This document shows, in pieces, positions 12,595 to 23,928 of a DNA stretch of 64,000 nucleotides (position 1 is its first letter; the number at the start of each line of letters is the position of its first letter). A program made the translations under genes and the position numbers. Under the pieces are notes generated by a model, which was not told the DNA's origin, did not search any database, and worked only from the letters and a program-made list of their open reading frames with translations. The stretch is taken from the NCBI RefSeq assembly GCF_051020975.1, contig NC_135045.1, forward strand, positions 5,892,501 to 5,956,500, given 5' to 3'. The DNA comes from Osmia lignaria lignaria (lineage: Eukaryota; Arthropoda; Insecta; Hymenoptera; Megachilidae).

Positions 12595-12602
12595 TATTTA
12601 CA
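12595..12602 (-). promoter_or_regulatory. Pumilio-type motif UGUAAAUA
   Basis: A sense-strand TGTAAATA about 100 bases after the noc/elB stop codon. It would be present with either poly(A) site. Confidence 0.3.
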
Positions 12603-12698
12603 CAACAGTCTGTCGAAATGTCATTTACGAAAACTCTCTCCATGTTACACTATAATTCGCTGTACACTGATAACCCCATAGTACAGAAGAAAACTGAT

Positions 12699-14057
12699 TT
12701 AAGGATGTACCGCGGCTCCAATTCGCTGGCCATAAATGGCGTACGGAGAATAATAAGGTCCAAGCGCGTTGAAAGCGCTGTACGGTGATGCGGCGAGCGA
12801 TGCTGGAAGAGGCCCCGTCGGTGGTTTACCATACGGATGGTATCTGGCGCTGAGAGGGCTGAGAGACGGTGTCGGGTACGATCCACCGCCTGCACGATGA
12901 AGAGCGGCCGACGGCGAGAGCAACGGATGAGGATGCGGGTTGCTAAGAAGAGCGGCCGACGAGGATGCATGATCGCCTCCGGTCAAACTGGTATGGCTGC
13001 GAAGGTGCTGGAGAAGTTCCTCCGAGGTGGTGAATCGTTTACCGCAGTACGAGTCTCCGGCGATCCAATTACACACGTACGGTCTGCCGCCGGTTAAGGT
13101 GGACGGGTAAGAAAGCGACGGAGGAGCCATAGGGCCGAGCGACGACAACGCCATCGCTAAACCATATTTCTGATGGTCGCATTGCGTGCATCCGCTCGGA
13201 CATGTTCCAGTACCCATCATTAATTGAGCGCTATGCATGCTGTACTGACATCCGGTGCAGTAAGGATCCTTGCAGACTGGCACTAAAGCTTCACCGCCGG
13301 CCGGAGTCTTGACACGGGCGTAACTTAAGTACGGGTTCCCACCGGTCGGGGTAGTGGATGGGTAACCCAGAAGAGCTGCTGCTGCAGCATGATGATGGGA
13401 GAAGGGTGACGCACCAGTGAATGGTGGTCTGAACGCTGGATTTTCAGCTAGGCCAGGCGGGCAACAAAGTGGGTTGCCAGAGAATCCTGCAAGACCAGGC
13501 TTGTAAGCGCCCAGATTTGAATCTTTAGCGTGACCGCCGGACAGAATTTCCATTCCAGATCTAATGATTGGACTAGCGCCGTTATTGCTGTTACGTGGCG
13601 ATCCGTCAGTTTTCTCTCGGTCTACTGGTGTCTTCCTATCCGCCAACGGAGTGGTACTCACCGTCGCCTGACTGGCGGGTGATGCCGACTTCCGTCCGAC
13701 GGGAGTACGATTTCCAGAAGACTTTTTCTCCGTGTGATTATTATCACTTGCACTTACACTATCCTGACCACTAACACTGTGAACACTCGCTTTCGATGCT
13801 GGTCTACTTTCGTCGGTAGACTTCTTTGAGACAACGTTGGTCTCGTACGGCTTGAACGCTAGCGACTTCCCATCCGACGGGCTGCTACGGGTACTTCGCT
13901 CCAATTTTGCAGCTGGCGGAGATTTCGCGTTCGCACCGCCGTTCATGCTTTTTGGGGTTTTATCCAGAGGAGAGATCAAGGGTTTTGATGGCGAATCGGC
14001 ACCAATTTGACTGCATGTCTGTGCCAACAAAGCTAATGGACTCTTCTTCGCATCCAA
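12699..14057 (-). other. noc: Coding exon 2 of noc/elB, with zinc finger
   Basis: An open stretch of 452 codons runs from the acceptor (AG at 14059-14058) to a TAA at 12701-12699. It holds all recognisable domains. The zinc finger lies at about 13073-12993 and the KDPYCTGC cluster about 200 bases upstream of it. It begins with TTG (Leu), so it is an internal exon and not an independent start. Several open frames on both strands across this exon are shadows of it. Confidence 0.92.
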
Positions 14058-14485
14058 CTGTAAAGTAAAATGTAAATATGAGAAAAATATTTGAGAAACT
14101 CAAAACAACTGGTTTTAGAAACTCAAAACCAAACATATAGGAGCGTTATGTTCAAATGTGAAATGGAGTACAGCAACCCGCCGGATAGCGCGCATCGTCG
14201 GTGCACAGAAATTGGAGCCAAGTTTAATTTTACGTTACTACCTTCAATTTATATATTCGTTTTTGTAAAAAAAACCCAAGTCTAATGAAATTGGTATAAA
14301 AATTCAGATTATTTACTTTTCCCGAAATAATGCTCCGATTCGAATTTTGCTTCGAATGCGTCGAACGAAAGAAAATGTTTTCGAAAATGAGTACTAACCG
14401 TGGTTGGAAGCGGAGAAAGATAATCCGGTTGAAGATATTGATTATGTCCAGTAGTCAGCATACCGCCTTCCTCTAGGACAACCAT
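12699..14485 (-). CDS. noc: NET-family zinc-finger co-repressor Noc/Elbow, two exons
   Basis: The coding sequence joins 14485-14399 and 14057-12699 on the minus strand, giving 481 residues. The donor is ACG|GTTAGT and the acceptor is a pyrimidine-rich tract ending TTTACAG. Exon 1 encodes MVVLEEGGMLTTGHNQYLQP and on to PLPTT; exon 2 continues in phase 0 with LDAKKS. Visible motifs, in order: an Sp-type motif SPLALLAQTCSQIG (residues about 35-48); FKPY (97-100), the Groucho-binding type; a Ser-rich stretch; a Cys cluster CKDPYCTGC (291-299) and CPSGCTQC (315-322); and one atypical C2H2 finger, C-X8-C-X12-H-X3-H (358-384). The C-terminus is rich in Pro, Tyr and Ser and ends AAVHP. NET proteins (Noc, Elbow, Nlz) are nuclear co-repressors working with Groucho; in flies Noc/Elbow pattern tracheae, appendages and eye/ocelli. 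Family identity is very secure. Whether this is the noc or the elB paralogue is not settled from sequence alone. The ATG is the first in exon 1; further upstream the frame has only a GTG. Confidence 0.93.
14058..14398 (-). other. noc: Intron of noc/elB (341 bases)
   Basis: It begins GTTAGTACTC and ends in a T-rich tract with TTTACAG. The donor is slightly off consensus (T at +3) but keeps AGT at +4 to +6. The intron is AT-rich and I see no RNA gene or conserved motif in it. Confidence 0.85.
14399..14485 (-). other. noc: Coding exon 1 of noc/elB
   Basis: This is 29 codons from the ATG at 14485-14483 to the ACG codon ending at 14399, followed by a GTTAGT donor. The conserved NQYLQPDYLSPLPTT segment directly precedes the splice site, and joining it to exon 2 restores the continuous PLPTT-LDAKKSPLALL stretch characteristic of Noc/Elbow proteins. 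An open frame continues past the donor into the intron with no family resemblance, which supports splicing here. Confidence 0.88.
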
Positions 14486-14795
14486 TTGGTTTAACACTTA
14501 TTAAACCAATCACTGCACAAAATCACAGATGTATTCCCACAATGCACGATTAAAAAACAATCTATTAGTCCGGTGAACGTTTTGAACGTCGAAACACGAT
14601 CACGGCTGTACGTGTTAATTAATCGATCCTTCCACAATGCAAAATGATTAAACGCAAACGACATACACCCAACGAAATCCAGGAAAATAGTGGCAGCTCT
14701 CGACGGAGCTGTTCAATGCACGAAGTGGAATGCGACCGCAGCGCCGCCTGGCGACGTGACATCGTCTTTTCCCCTCCTTCTCTGTCAACAGTAGA
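14486..14795 (-). other. Likely 5' leader of noc/elB
   Basis: This stretch lies between the start codon and the TATA-like box at 14797-14803. The true transcription start is not visible, so the outer limit is a guess. It contains the upstream ORF listed separately and, further out, another upstream ATG at 14762-14760 that would open a short frame if transcription starts beyond it. Confidence 0.4.
14491..14664 (-). promoter_or_regulatory. 57-codon upstream ORF in the noc/elB leader
   Basis: An ATG at 14664-14662 opens a frame of 57 codons that ends with TAA at 14493-14491, only 5 bases before the noc/elB ATG and in a different frame from it. It is the only upstream ATG between 14664 and the main start. 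Its start context is weak (T at -3), which would favour leaky scanning. The predicted peptide, beginning MSFAFNHFALWK, matches nothing I recognise. Its relevance depends on the transcription start lying upstream of 14664. Confidence 0.45.
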
Positions 14796-14818
14796 GTATA
14801 TAACCTGTCCTCTACTGT
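14788..14818. promoter_or_regulatory. TATA-like box inside a perfect inverted repeat
   Basis: ACAGTAGAG (14788-14796) and CTCTACTGT (14810-14818) form a perfect 9-base inverted repeat. The 13-base loop carries TATATAA on the plus strand, read as TTATATA on the minus strand. It is about 310 bases upstream of the noc/elB start codon, a plausible core-promoter position. No strong initiator is evident, and the box reads slightly better on the plus strand, so the direction is uncertain. Confidence 0.3.
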
Positions 14819-17800
14819 CATCCCCACCGTTCGAAGCGGTAGGATTATGGTGGGAGAATTGCGGTGGGGTTTGGCCCTGTGTGGGGTGTGGGAAGGCATT
14901 CTAATTCAACACGCCACCCATGATGTTGGCCCGACGATGACAGCTCCCATCCCGGCTTTGATATTTCACCGCTTTTACAGCCGCCATCCCCCTCCTTTCT
15001 CCTCTTCCTTCTCTCTCTTCAACGCTTCCGTCCTTTACTCTCCGCGCCTGTTCCCTTCCTGGGTAGCTGGGCATAGCTACCTCGACACGGAATCGTCCCT
15101 GCCAGCACGGCAACCCGATATTTTATACCGTGAAACCTGTCTGTCTCTCCGACCGACCCCGCTTAATAAGCAGCTTTCAAAATAGAAATGTAATGGGTCG
15201 GTGGGGAAGGGAATGTCGAGTGATTGATTGCTCGCTCAGCGACTTACCGACTTGCCACGGCCCACGGGGTAACGAATGACAGCCACTTAAGCGCTGTTTG
15301 CCTACAGTTTTGTAAAAGCGTTTTAATTATCGTTCCGACCGCACCTTGACTTTGTCGCGCGCATCCAGTCACCGGATACTAAGCGATCCAAGCTAAATAC
15401 CAATCTTTTCTTTCACTTTTCTACTCGGATTCGATCGTACAACAAAATCGTTGATACTATTTTCTTACAGATGAATGACCACTTTATTTGCAAAATTTTT
15501 GATAGCTTAAAAATAATATTAATTAATCAAAATATATTCCAAATATTATAAAGTATTAGTTGCCTTTATTTGTAAAGATACAATGCACGAATTTTATTCT
15601 GCTACATTATTTGATGTACAATAAACGAATATGTACGAAGATTTAATTTCACAAATGATGTTCATAATGGTTTCGTAGGCAACAACTATAAAGTAATTTC
15701 GTAATATTACGGAAAACATTGATGTTGGTGTTCTAAAATATTCATTGCGTATTAAAGGTTACTGTACACTCGCCAAATGTGCTCGTTAAAAAAATTTGAA
15801 TACCAGCTGCGTTGAAACTTGAACGTTCCGCGCGGTTAAGAGATTGCAGCCGTTTCGCTTTTAGTACAACTTGGAGCGAAATATAATTACGAATTATAAT
15901 GTAAACTGCAAGCGGGAATAAGATAAGAGAAGCTTGGTGTAACGATAGTTGAAAATCTTTAGCTTGTATGTTGTAACGATATGTAACTGAAAAACGAGCT
16001 TCGAGTTGTACGTTTAATTTCCCCTATCCCCTAATTATGTAATAATTTTTCCACCTTCAATTTTTCAATGAAACTTTTTATAGACGAAAATCATAAAAAG
16101 ATATTACTATGATGGTACAAAATATTGAAATAGAATCTTTGAATAGAGAGAACAGGGGGTAGAACGATTGTATCGGCGTTCACCTTCGTTGAATTTTCAT
16201 TTTCAAGTAAACAGTTGAAGACAAGATAATATTGAGTCTATCAATCGTGTAATATTTCCCAGAAGAAATAAAGGTTTCTTGGAGATCTACTTTCATGGAA
16301 TATTTGTCTTTGTCTCTTCGTATCTTTCTCCTTCTCGCTCCCTCTTCCTCGTGCTCCGTTTCTGTGAAGTTATGGCGCCGTTAATACCCCAATGGCAAGT
16401 CTTTGACGTTTTGACGCTGACGGATGAGTTTACGGCTAATATAGTTCTCTTTCATCTTCGCCGCTCCTTCTGTCCACGTTTCGAAGATTTCTAAACGACA
16501 GCTACAAACCGGATGAAAATTCAGCTTTGATGTCTTATTGATGGGTGCATCTACATAAACAATATTTATCGGTGTACCGTGTTATAGCTCAAACATTATT
16601 TATTAATTGACGTAAAACATCTGTGATAATATTATCGTAATTACGCTGCTCTTTCTATTGTTATGAATACATTATGCACGTAACTAAATGTTAATTTTTA
16701 ACGAACGACGTAACGAACGATTGCATAATACAGTAAAAACTTTGTTAAATATCCCAGTGATATTTCAGATTTTTTGAAAGCTTAAAACAGTAAAGAAATT
16801 AAGCTTAGACATAAATGACCCAATTTTCTTACGAAATATAACAAAATACAACAGCAAGGTAAATTTAAGATACACGGTGCAATTATAAGTCATATTTTAC
16901 ATTTCTTTTATTACGTCCGAATGGTAGTTTGAAAATACGTTCAGCAATGATAGAAAAGTGTTCCTGCATGAAACTTATAACTGACATTATCAATGAATTC
17001 AAAGAGAAATAGGTAGTGCAATAAATAACAGTAAGAGTCCAGTTTTACAAGACAAAGCAGTACATCGCATTTCGTACTATTTGTTGTGACAGGCTAATAA
17101 TACTCTAAGCCATTGTCAACCCGGATTAGGGCACTGGTTACACACCGATACCTCCTTGTAACTGGGATCAAAGGATCGGAAAGGGTCTATTTTAAAAGTT
17201 TTTATAAAGGACGTCGTAAAAACTGTGTTTAAAGCCAGGGGGAGCCATAATAATCGCCAGAGCAATATAGCTAAGCAAAGAATTATGTCGAAATGTCCTA
17301 ATAAACCTTACGCTTCCTCGATTTTTATTTCCGAGAACAGGTCAATGTCTTTTTTATTCTTGAAAAAAAGAAAATTAAACTTCAAATTAACATTATGAGA
17401 GGTTATCCAAAGTTTATAAAATTATTAAGGAAGAAACTCCTGAAACTTCGAGTAGTTCTTTCTATTGGCGATATGAATTCACTTTGAAGACAATAGATAT
17501 TAGAACGCTGGATAAAAGTATAAAAATGCTGACAAGCGAATAATAAAGGAGCCAGTCAGTCATTTTGAGAGATGGTTTGGAATTAAGATGGCGAGCGAAG
17601 AAGGGGGTTAAGGGAAGCTAAGGAAAAGTTGCCCGGTGAGCCGTGAAAGGGAAAAAGATGGATGAACGCAAACGCAATTGGCGTGCACAAAGGAGAAACA
17701 GAATATGCGGCCGATAATAAATCATAGAAGTCTTCTTTCTTCCCTTACCTCTTACCCCCTGACCTCTTCAAAGCGTGCCATTGCTAGAAGACGTTCCATC

Positions 17801-18542
17801 ATTATCTACATATCGCTGCACTCGAATGTAACCCATCCTTGTATCAACTTTTGATAAAATGTGACCCGAATGACGTGTGCATTTATATTTAAATTTTCAG
17901 CTAGCTATCAATGTTTAACATCGCGTTTGCACCAAGAATGTAATAAAAACTGAAATCTTTTTTAGACTACCTAACTTGTTTCAAGACTTGCTGCTGCACT
18001 TTTTACATTTCTTGTATTTATATAAATTTTCTATCATTTACGGAGAACACAACTGTGTTATTTCTTGATAATTTGCTGAAAGATTTTTTATTTTTCTATC
18101 AAATGGAAAAGAGTAGCCGGTAACGAGTCGTGGCACTACCATTGTGCGTGACTAATGGCTTCCGTAGGCAGATAATAAAAAAATTATCATTTGTTGCAAT
18201 AATAAGCAACTAACGAACCTGTAATTATTCGCGATATAATGTTTCAGTTGCGTGATCATCAAACGGGTCGTTCGATTGTACTTCCGCCGGTATGTGACAG
18301 CTGATAGGTTGACCAGGAGAAAGGTGAGGAGAAAGATAGGGGAAAAAAAAGAATGTACGCGGTAATAATAATAATAGTTGGCAGGAGTGAGGGAGGTATG
18401 GAGACGTAGACAGAAATACGAAGCTGGTGCAGCACAGACAACTCGGCAAGGGCCTCGTTGCCTCATGTTTAAATCAGCGATAACGAGAAGCCTTGGTGAC
18501 ATATGTCACTGTCGCTGTCAGCCGGCTACACAATCAATATAG

Positions 18543-18618
18543 TCACCCACCCGTCCGTTCTTTCGTTCGTTCGCGTTCGTCCGTCTGTCCGTCTGTCCGC
18601 CAGCTAGCTTGCTCTCAG

Positions 18619-18658
<40 letters not shown>

Positions 18659-18660
18659 CT
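18543..18660. repeat. Compound tetranucleotide microsatellite
   Basis: TCGT-, CGTC- and TGTC-type units at about 18543-18600 are followed by ten perfect GCCT units at 18618-18657. Stop-free frames on both strands arise from the repeat and should not be read as genes. Confidence 0.93.
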
Positions 18661-21600
18661 TTTCAACCTTCACATGCATAGACCGTACTCCAGCCGATAA
18701 TGTATTCGGTACGTGACTTCGTATTCGACAAATACAAGAGCGTCCCCGGTCCGGTGCGGCGCGACGACGACTCGGCCACGACCCGGACCAACAAGCATTG
18801 CCAACTACACGTATGTATCTCTGCCGCTGGCCAAAACACATTTGCTTTTATGGAAAAACGAATTCACGTAATAGCAAGATTCCCTACTATCCAAACGACT
18901 ACTTTCGTTCCTCGTTTCCATTTTGTTGCTGGATAATCGCGGTATACGACATTTCCTGTTACCTCGTCACCGTTTATTGCCTGCTACCATTGTGTCCGTT
19001 TCAATTTACGTCTTTGTTCCGCTTTTATCGGATAAAGATTAGGTAAACTTTTTTGGAAGTATGAAATGCAGGAAATTGAGCAAATATGGTAAGACGTGCT
19101 CGTGAATAGGAGTTACGGGCTTATAGGGAAATCTGGTAGAAAATTAGAGACTTATATAATAGTTCATGATAAATAATGATAGTATACAAACGAAAGAATC
19201 TTCAAATTATTTATACTTAACAAAAATTAATTTTTTAATACAGAGGAAATTTATAAAGTCATTGGATCAATTAATGACTTAATTGAGGAAAAAGATAGTC
19301 ACAATTTATTAATCGTACTTTGACTGCTCTGTACATACGTATGTCAACAAACAGTTTTATCAGTGCCAACCAATAAAAGGTGGCTTATCAATTAAACGAC
19401 TTGCCAGAAGGTGTACATAACATGTCCAATTGATAACAAGTACTCGTCAAGATGAATCATATCAGACTATCAAAAAACATTCTATCGATTGATTATAAAA
19501 TTAATATTTTGATGTAATAAACAAATACTCAGTTTTTTTTAATTAATCCTATGCATTTATATAGATATTCGTAATGTTAACGTACAATAAATCTCTATAA
19601 ATTCTAATTGCCCATAGCACAAACGTCTGTTTGTACGCTTATAAATATGAATGAACTGAGGTAAAACACGAAGTGTGGAGATATAAATCATGTTTAGCAT
19701 ACTCAAAGGCTGAACACTTATGTAAATCGTATTAATTTGTATGATAACAGTTAGGTCACCATACGTAATTGTAACAGGTGTGTACGATCAGATGGTATGC
19801 CTCATCGACCTACATAGTAATATATTTTCTTCTTAATGCATCTGTACAATCAATTTAACCTATATTTCACACACTAGAACATTTTTAAAACGTATCATTT
19901 GAAAAGGTATTAAAGTAACTCAAATAGATTCGTCGCTTAGAATAATTTATGAATATTCTTGAACAAGTTTAGCTCCAACGGTATAAATTCAGCAAACCCT
20001 TAAAAATACATAGATTTCGTTTCAATATAAAATAGATTTGCCGGATAGAAACATAATATTGCGAGCTGTCGAATGAATGAATTAGCCTGTAGTGCCACTG
20101 TGTCACATCTGACGAAAAAAAGGGTCATTCGAAGGGAAGCCTCAGGTATACGAAATTTATTATAGGCACCGTACACCGGTATCCTCGAAGCTCCGCTCGA
20201 AACTATACCCCAGGGATCATATTTTATGTTTTAATCTCTCCATTGTTCCAGGTATAACGGAGTTTAGAAGGAAAAATAATGCCTACTCGGAACACACAAA
20301 GCTGTCGGCCATAAAACACCCATGTCAGGTCACCCAGCCAACGCGCAGGCGTGCACGACCTGCATTTTTATGTCCACGGCCAGATCCGCGTACAGATTTT
20401 CTCGAAAACGCCGGATAAAAACGTGAACGAAGAGAAAGGAAAAAAAAAAATATGTACGCGAAACGTAACGTCACAATGGTGTCCAGCTGCTGCATGCAAA
20501 CTCGTTACCTATGGCTTGTCCACCTATCTATTTGAATCTTTTCCTATATTTCTAGCAAGATTTGCTCATTTATTCAATTTATTGTAACTTATAACGTGAC
20601 TAAAAGATATTAAATACCAATTTCTTTAGAGAAACACTGGTAGACCCAGATTTTTAATCGGATAAAATTTCCCACACCAGTAATAAAAAATGAGTTTATC
20701 TGAACTTCTCTTTAGATTATGAAAGCTGCTGCCTCCTATAAATTAAGCATGCTTTAATGGCTGTTAATATAATCACTTGAAAATTTATTTAATCTTCTAT
20801 TATTCTATCAAGTTTTTAAATCATATTCTACTTAGAATTTTAAGAACAGAAAATATCTGCCTAGAATGTACGGTGGATGTTATGTACTACATTTTACAAC
20901 GTTTAATGGTTAAAAATCACATTATTATTTGTTAAATGTCCTGGCAAAATCTATACAATTCATCAAAGATACCTATATATATTTACATTTTACGCAAGGA
21001 AGCGGGATATCTCAGGCGCTGGATATGCTGTGTCAGTATTTGCCAGCATTTCATTAAAAAAGCATTTTTGCAAGTTACAGAGAATAAAATATGGCCTTAT
21101 AGTTTAACCCTGAAGAGGTAGTAGTAAAAATTCCTTACTTAGAACGTCCTAAGCCTCCTGTAATCTTTTAAGTACTACAAACATGTTTATGTATCAAACA
21201 ATAGAAATAACATAGGCATTGTGTGCGCATTGATACAATGGATGAATTTGATTTACGATACGGTTGAATACCCATTATGCGAAATCAATGGAGGACATAA
21301 TGAATTTTCGGATTTAATTTTATTTGATTACAGTTATGAAACATGCATCCATCCCTTTTCCTCAATAAAATTGTAATTGAAACGTGCGAATATAAACGAT
21401 ATTCTGATAACGGGAGATGGAATAAAAGAGATTTTGCAGTATTAATAGTATTGTTATCTTTGACAGAAATTTCTAAAATTATGAATTGAAAAATTAATTA
21501 ATCGCGTATAAAATATTTAGCAATAGAAGCCTTAAATACGACAATGATATCACCGTTGTTAAAGAAAAAATTTTCGTTGATCCAGATTAGACGAAACAAA

Positions 21601-23898
21601 AAGACAGACGTCTGGTTAACTTGATAATTTCACTTCCCGAAAATCGGCATTTTGTGCTCTCTACTTATCTGGCGCCTGGGATCATCGCGAAGGTTAACAT
21701 GTCCCGTGCCCTTAGGGTCTACTAGATGATGTTATGTCGTTCATCTATGACTAATTTACTCTTACCCGAGTCCCTTCTCTTCAACGTCCTCGCTGGTATT
21801 ATCAGGGAGGGCACCCTGCCATTATCGTAACATCCCAACCCTATCCTCTGGGATAAAACCTGGGACCGCTAATTATTTCGGACAAAATGACCCCACGGCC
21901 ACCGCGTAATGACAATGCTGGGAGAACGGGCGCCCTACAGGAATCGTGTTATTAAAATAGGAAGCATGATGATACGTTTCTGATGCTAACGTGGACGTTA
22001 AATTGCTTCTCGCATTGATGATGAATCACTAAAGGTACCGCGTTTTTATAACTATTAGCGAGAATGTCGTTAGCGACCACCGAATCTTCCAAATTTTACC
22101 TTCAAATAAATTTATCTCATGAATTTGTTTTATAATCTTTGACGTTGCTTTTCTCAATATACCTCATATTTTGTGCATAATTAATGTTAAGAACGTTTCC
22201 ATAGAAATAGGGGAGCAGAAAATATGTCTTCAGCTTCTTAATAGAGCATTAATATTGTTCTACCGGAGGGTAGTAGCCTCGAACACGAGGGTAATATGTC
22301 TTTCTCAAGTTCGTCCCGAATTTTGGAAGAGTCGTGTGTAATCAGAGACGACATCTTGTCTCCGACGGTAGGAGAAGTCTTGGCGTCTCGTCACTCGGCC
22401 GTCTGCTTTCAACACGATGCCTGTCCCTTATTCGACGCTAGACGCCGCCTCCCGCACTCCCGACCGATATGCCGACTCTCCGCGCAGGAGAAGCCATTGA
22501 AACGTGAAAAGCTGTCGTGACAGCCGATCCTAACTGTTTTGTTAGGATATTACTCGCGGACACGAAATACCACGATTTTATTACACCAATTAAATTGACT
22601 ATATCTTCGTCTTTCACATTCTATTCCAATTTATTTCATGCTTTGACGAGTGATTAAATACTTCACGATAGTAATCGTTTACGGAATTTAAAAGGATAAA
22701 GTAAAATAAAATAAAACATAAAACTGTGAAAAATTTGAAAAATTGAATTTTCGGCAAATTTCGTCTTTCAGATTTTCGAATTTATTTGATTCTCGCCAGA
22801 GGAAACGTCAAATAGGGCAACACGGGCTAACGAAATATCCTGGCAAATAAACACGACGTACCAGCATTAACGGTTTTTTACGCGCGTTTTTACACAGCCC
22901 TCTTTCAAAGTCAGCACGGTACAACGCTGAAATTACCGGCGACGCGGGCATAGGGCAAGGGAATGTCGGCTTTTGAAATATGACAAACACACGTGTGTTG
23001 TCCATGGGTAAATTTTGTTTATATTCCAAGTTGTACGGGTGTTGTTCGCCGCGTCGGCACAACGTGCTCCTTTGATGAGGAGAGACGAACCGTATAAGAG
23101 TCGTAAGCTTCGTGCAAACGTACGCGCAGATGAAGGGAACTGCACACGGCTTGTATTCATTCAATTTGTGTTTATCTTGTACGCACAATTTGATTATAAA
23201 CATTTATTCGTTTACCTTCTACAATTATAGTACAAAATGTGTATTATTAATAATTCACAAGAAAAAAAATTTTAAGATACAATATATCACATAGGATAGA
23301 TTAAAAAGATACCCTGATCAATTTATTGATAATGATTCAAGCTTATCAGGACTTTTGGCGTTTGAATGAAATTCGGAGCGACTCAAAGCTTGTGTATGCT
23401 TGAATTGCTTGAAAAGTTGCAAGAAATAGTTTCGAGTATCCACCGTTAGTTGTTCTTCATCGTTAGTAACAAGAATCGCGGCTGCCAAGGCGTAAAACAC
23501 AACTGCTTCCGAGAATGCTGTGTAATTTGTATTTGTCGTTGAGATGCACGCATAAAAGCGGATTCGCGTAATAGACAACATGACATCGTCGGCGACGTAG
23601 AACGCGTTTTCGTCCTGATGTACGATACCTGGCGTATGACAGCCGTGATTTATCAGCTACCGAACAGTTCGACGAAGCCTGCTGAAATTGAAGAGGAGTT
23701 CTATTTGAAATATTTTCCTACAAAAACATCGTATGCCTTTTTCATCCTTTCTTTACTGCTTCGTGCCGTTATACGGAACTGAGGTATTGTTGTTGCGTTT
23801 TGACGAAATAAAAAGAATCGGGAAATCATCTAGATTTAGGAGATAGAAAAAGATAATTAAATAAATGAATCGCGTGATTTTGAAAATATTTAATTCAT

Positions 23899-23928
23899 CA
23901 TTTTATGAATAAAATTATTCATAAAATG
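23899..23928. repeat. 30-base near-perfect palindrome
   Basis: The arm CATTTTATGAATAA and its exact complement TTATTCATAAAATG are separated by only two bases (AA). Confidence 0.92.

Larger units (their letters stand above)
11765..12698 (-). other. Probable 3' UTR of noc/elB
   Basis: This AT-rich stretch lies immediately downstream of the stop codon and has no coding potential. It extends to the AATAAA at 11788-11783. An alternative AATAAA at 12108-12103 would give a shorter UTR. It carries four sense-strand UGUANAUA motifs and a perfect miR-2-family site. The length, about 0.9 kb, is inferred from the poly(A) signal only. Confidence 0.45.

Noticed and set aside
12837..13097. 86-codon plus-strand frame
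   Set aside because: It is an antisense shadow of noc/elB exon 2.
18493..18841. Overlapping frames with repeated Ala-Cys-Leu-Pro or Gly-Arg-Gln-Ala
   Set aside because: They are translations of the GCCT microsatellite.
23318..23581. 87-codon minus-strand frame with a hydrophobic segment
   Set aside because: It looks mildly protein-like but has no known domain, promoter, splice or homology clue; not enough to call a gene.
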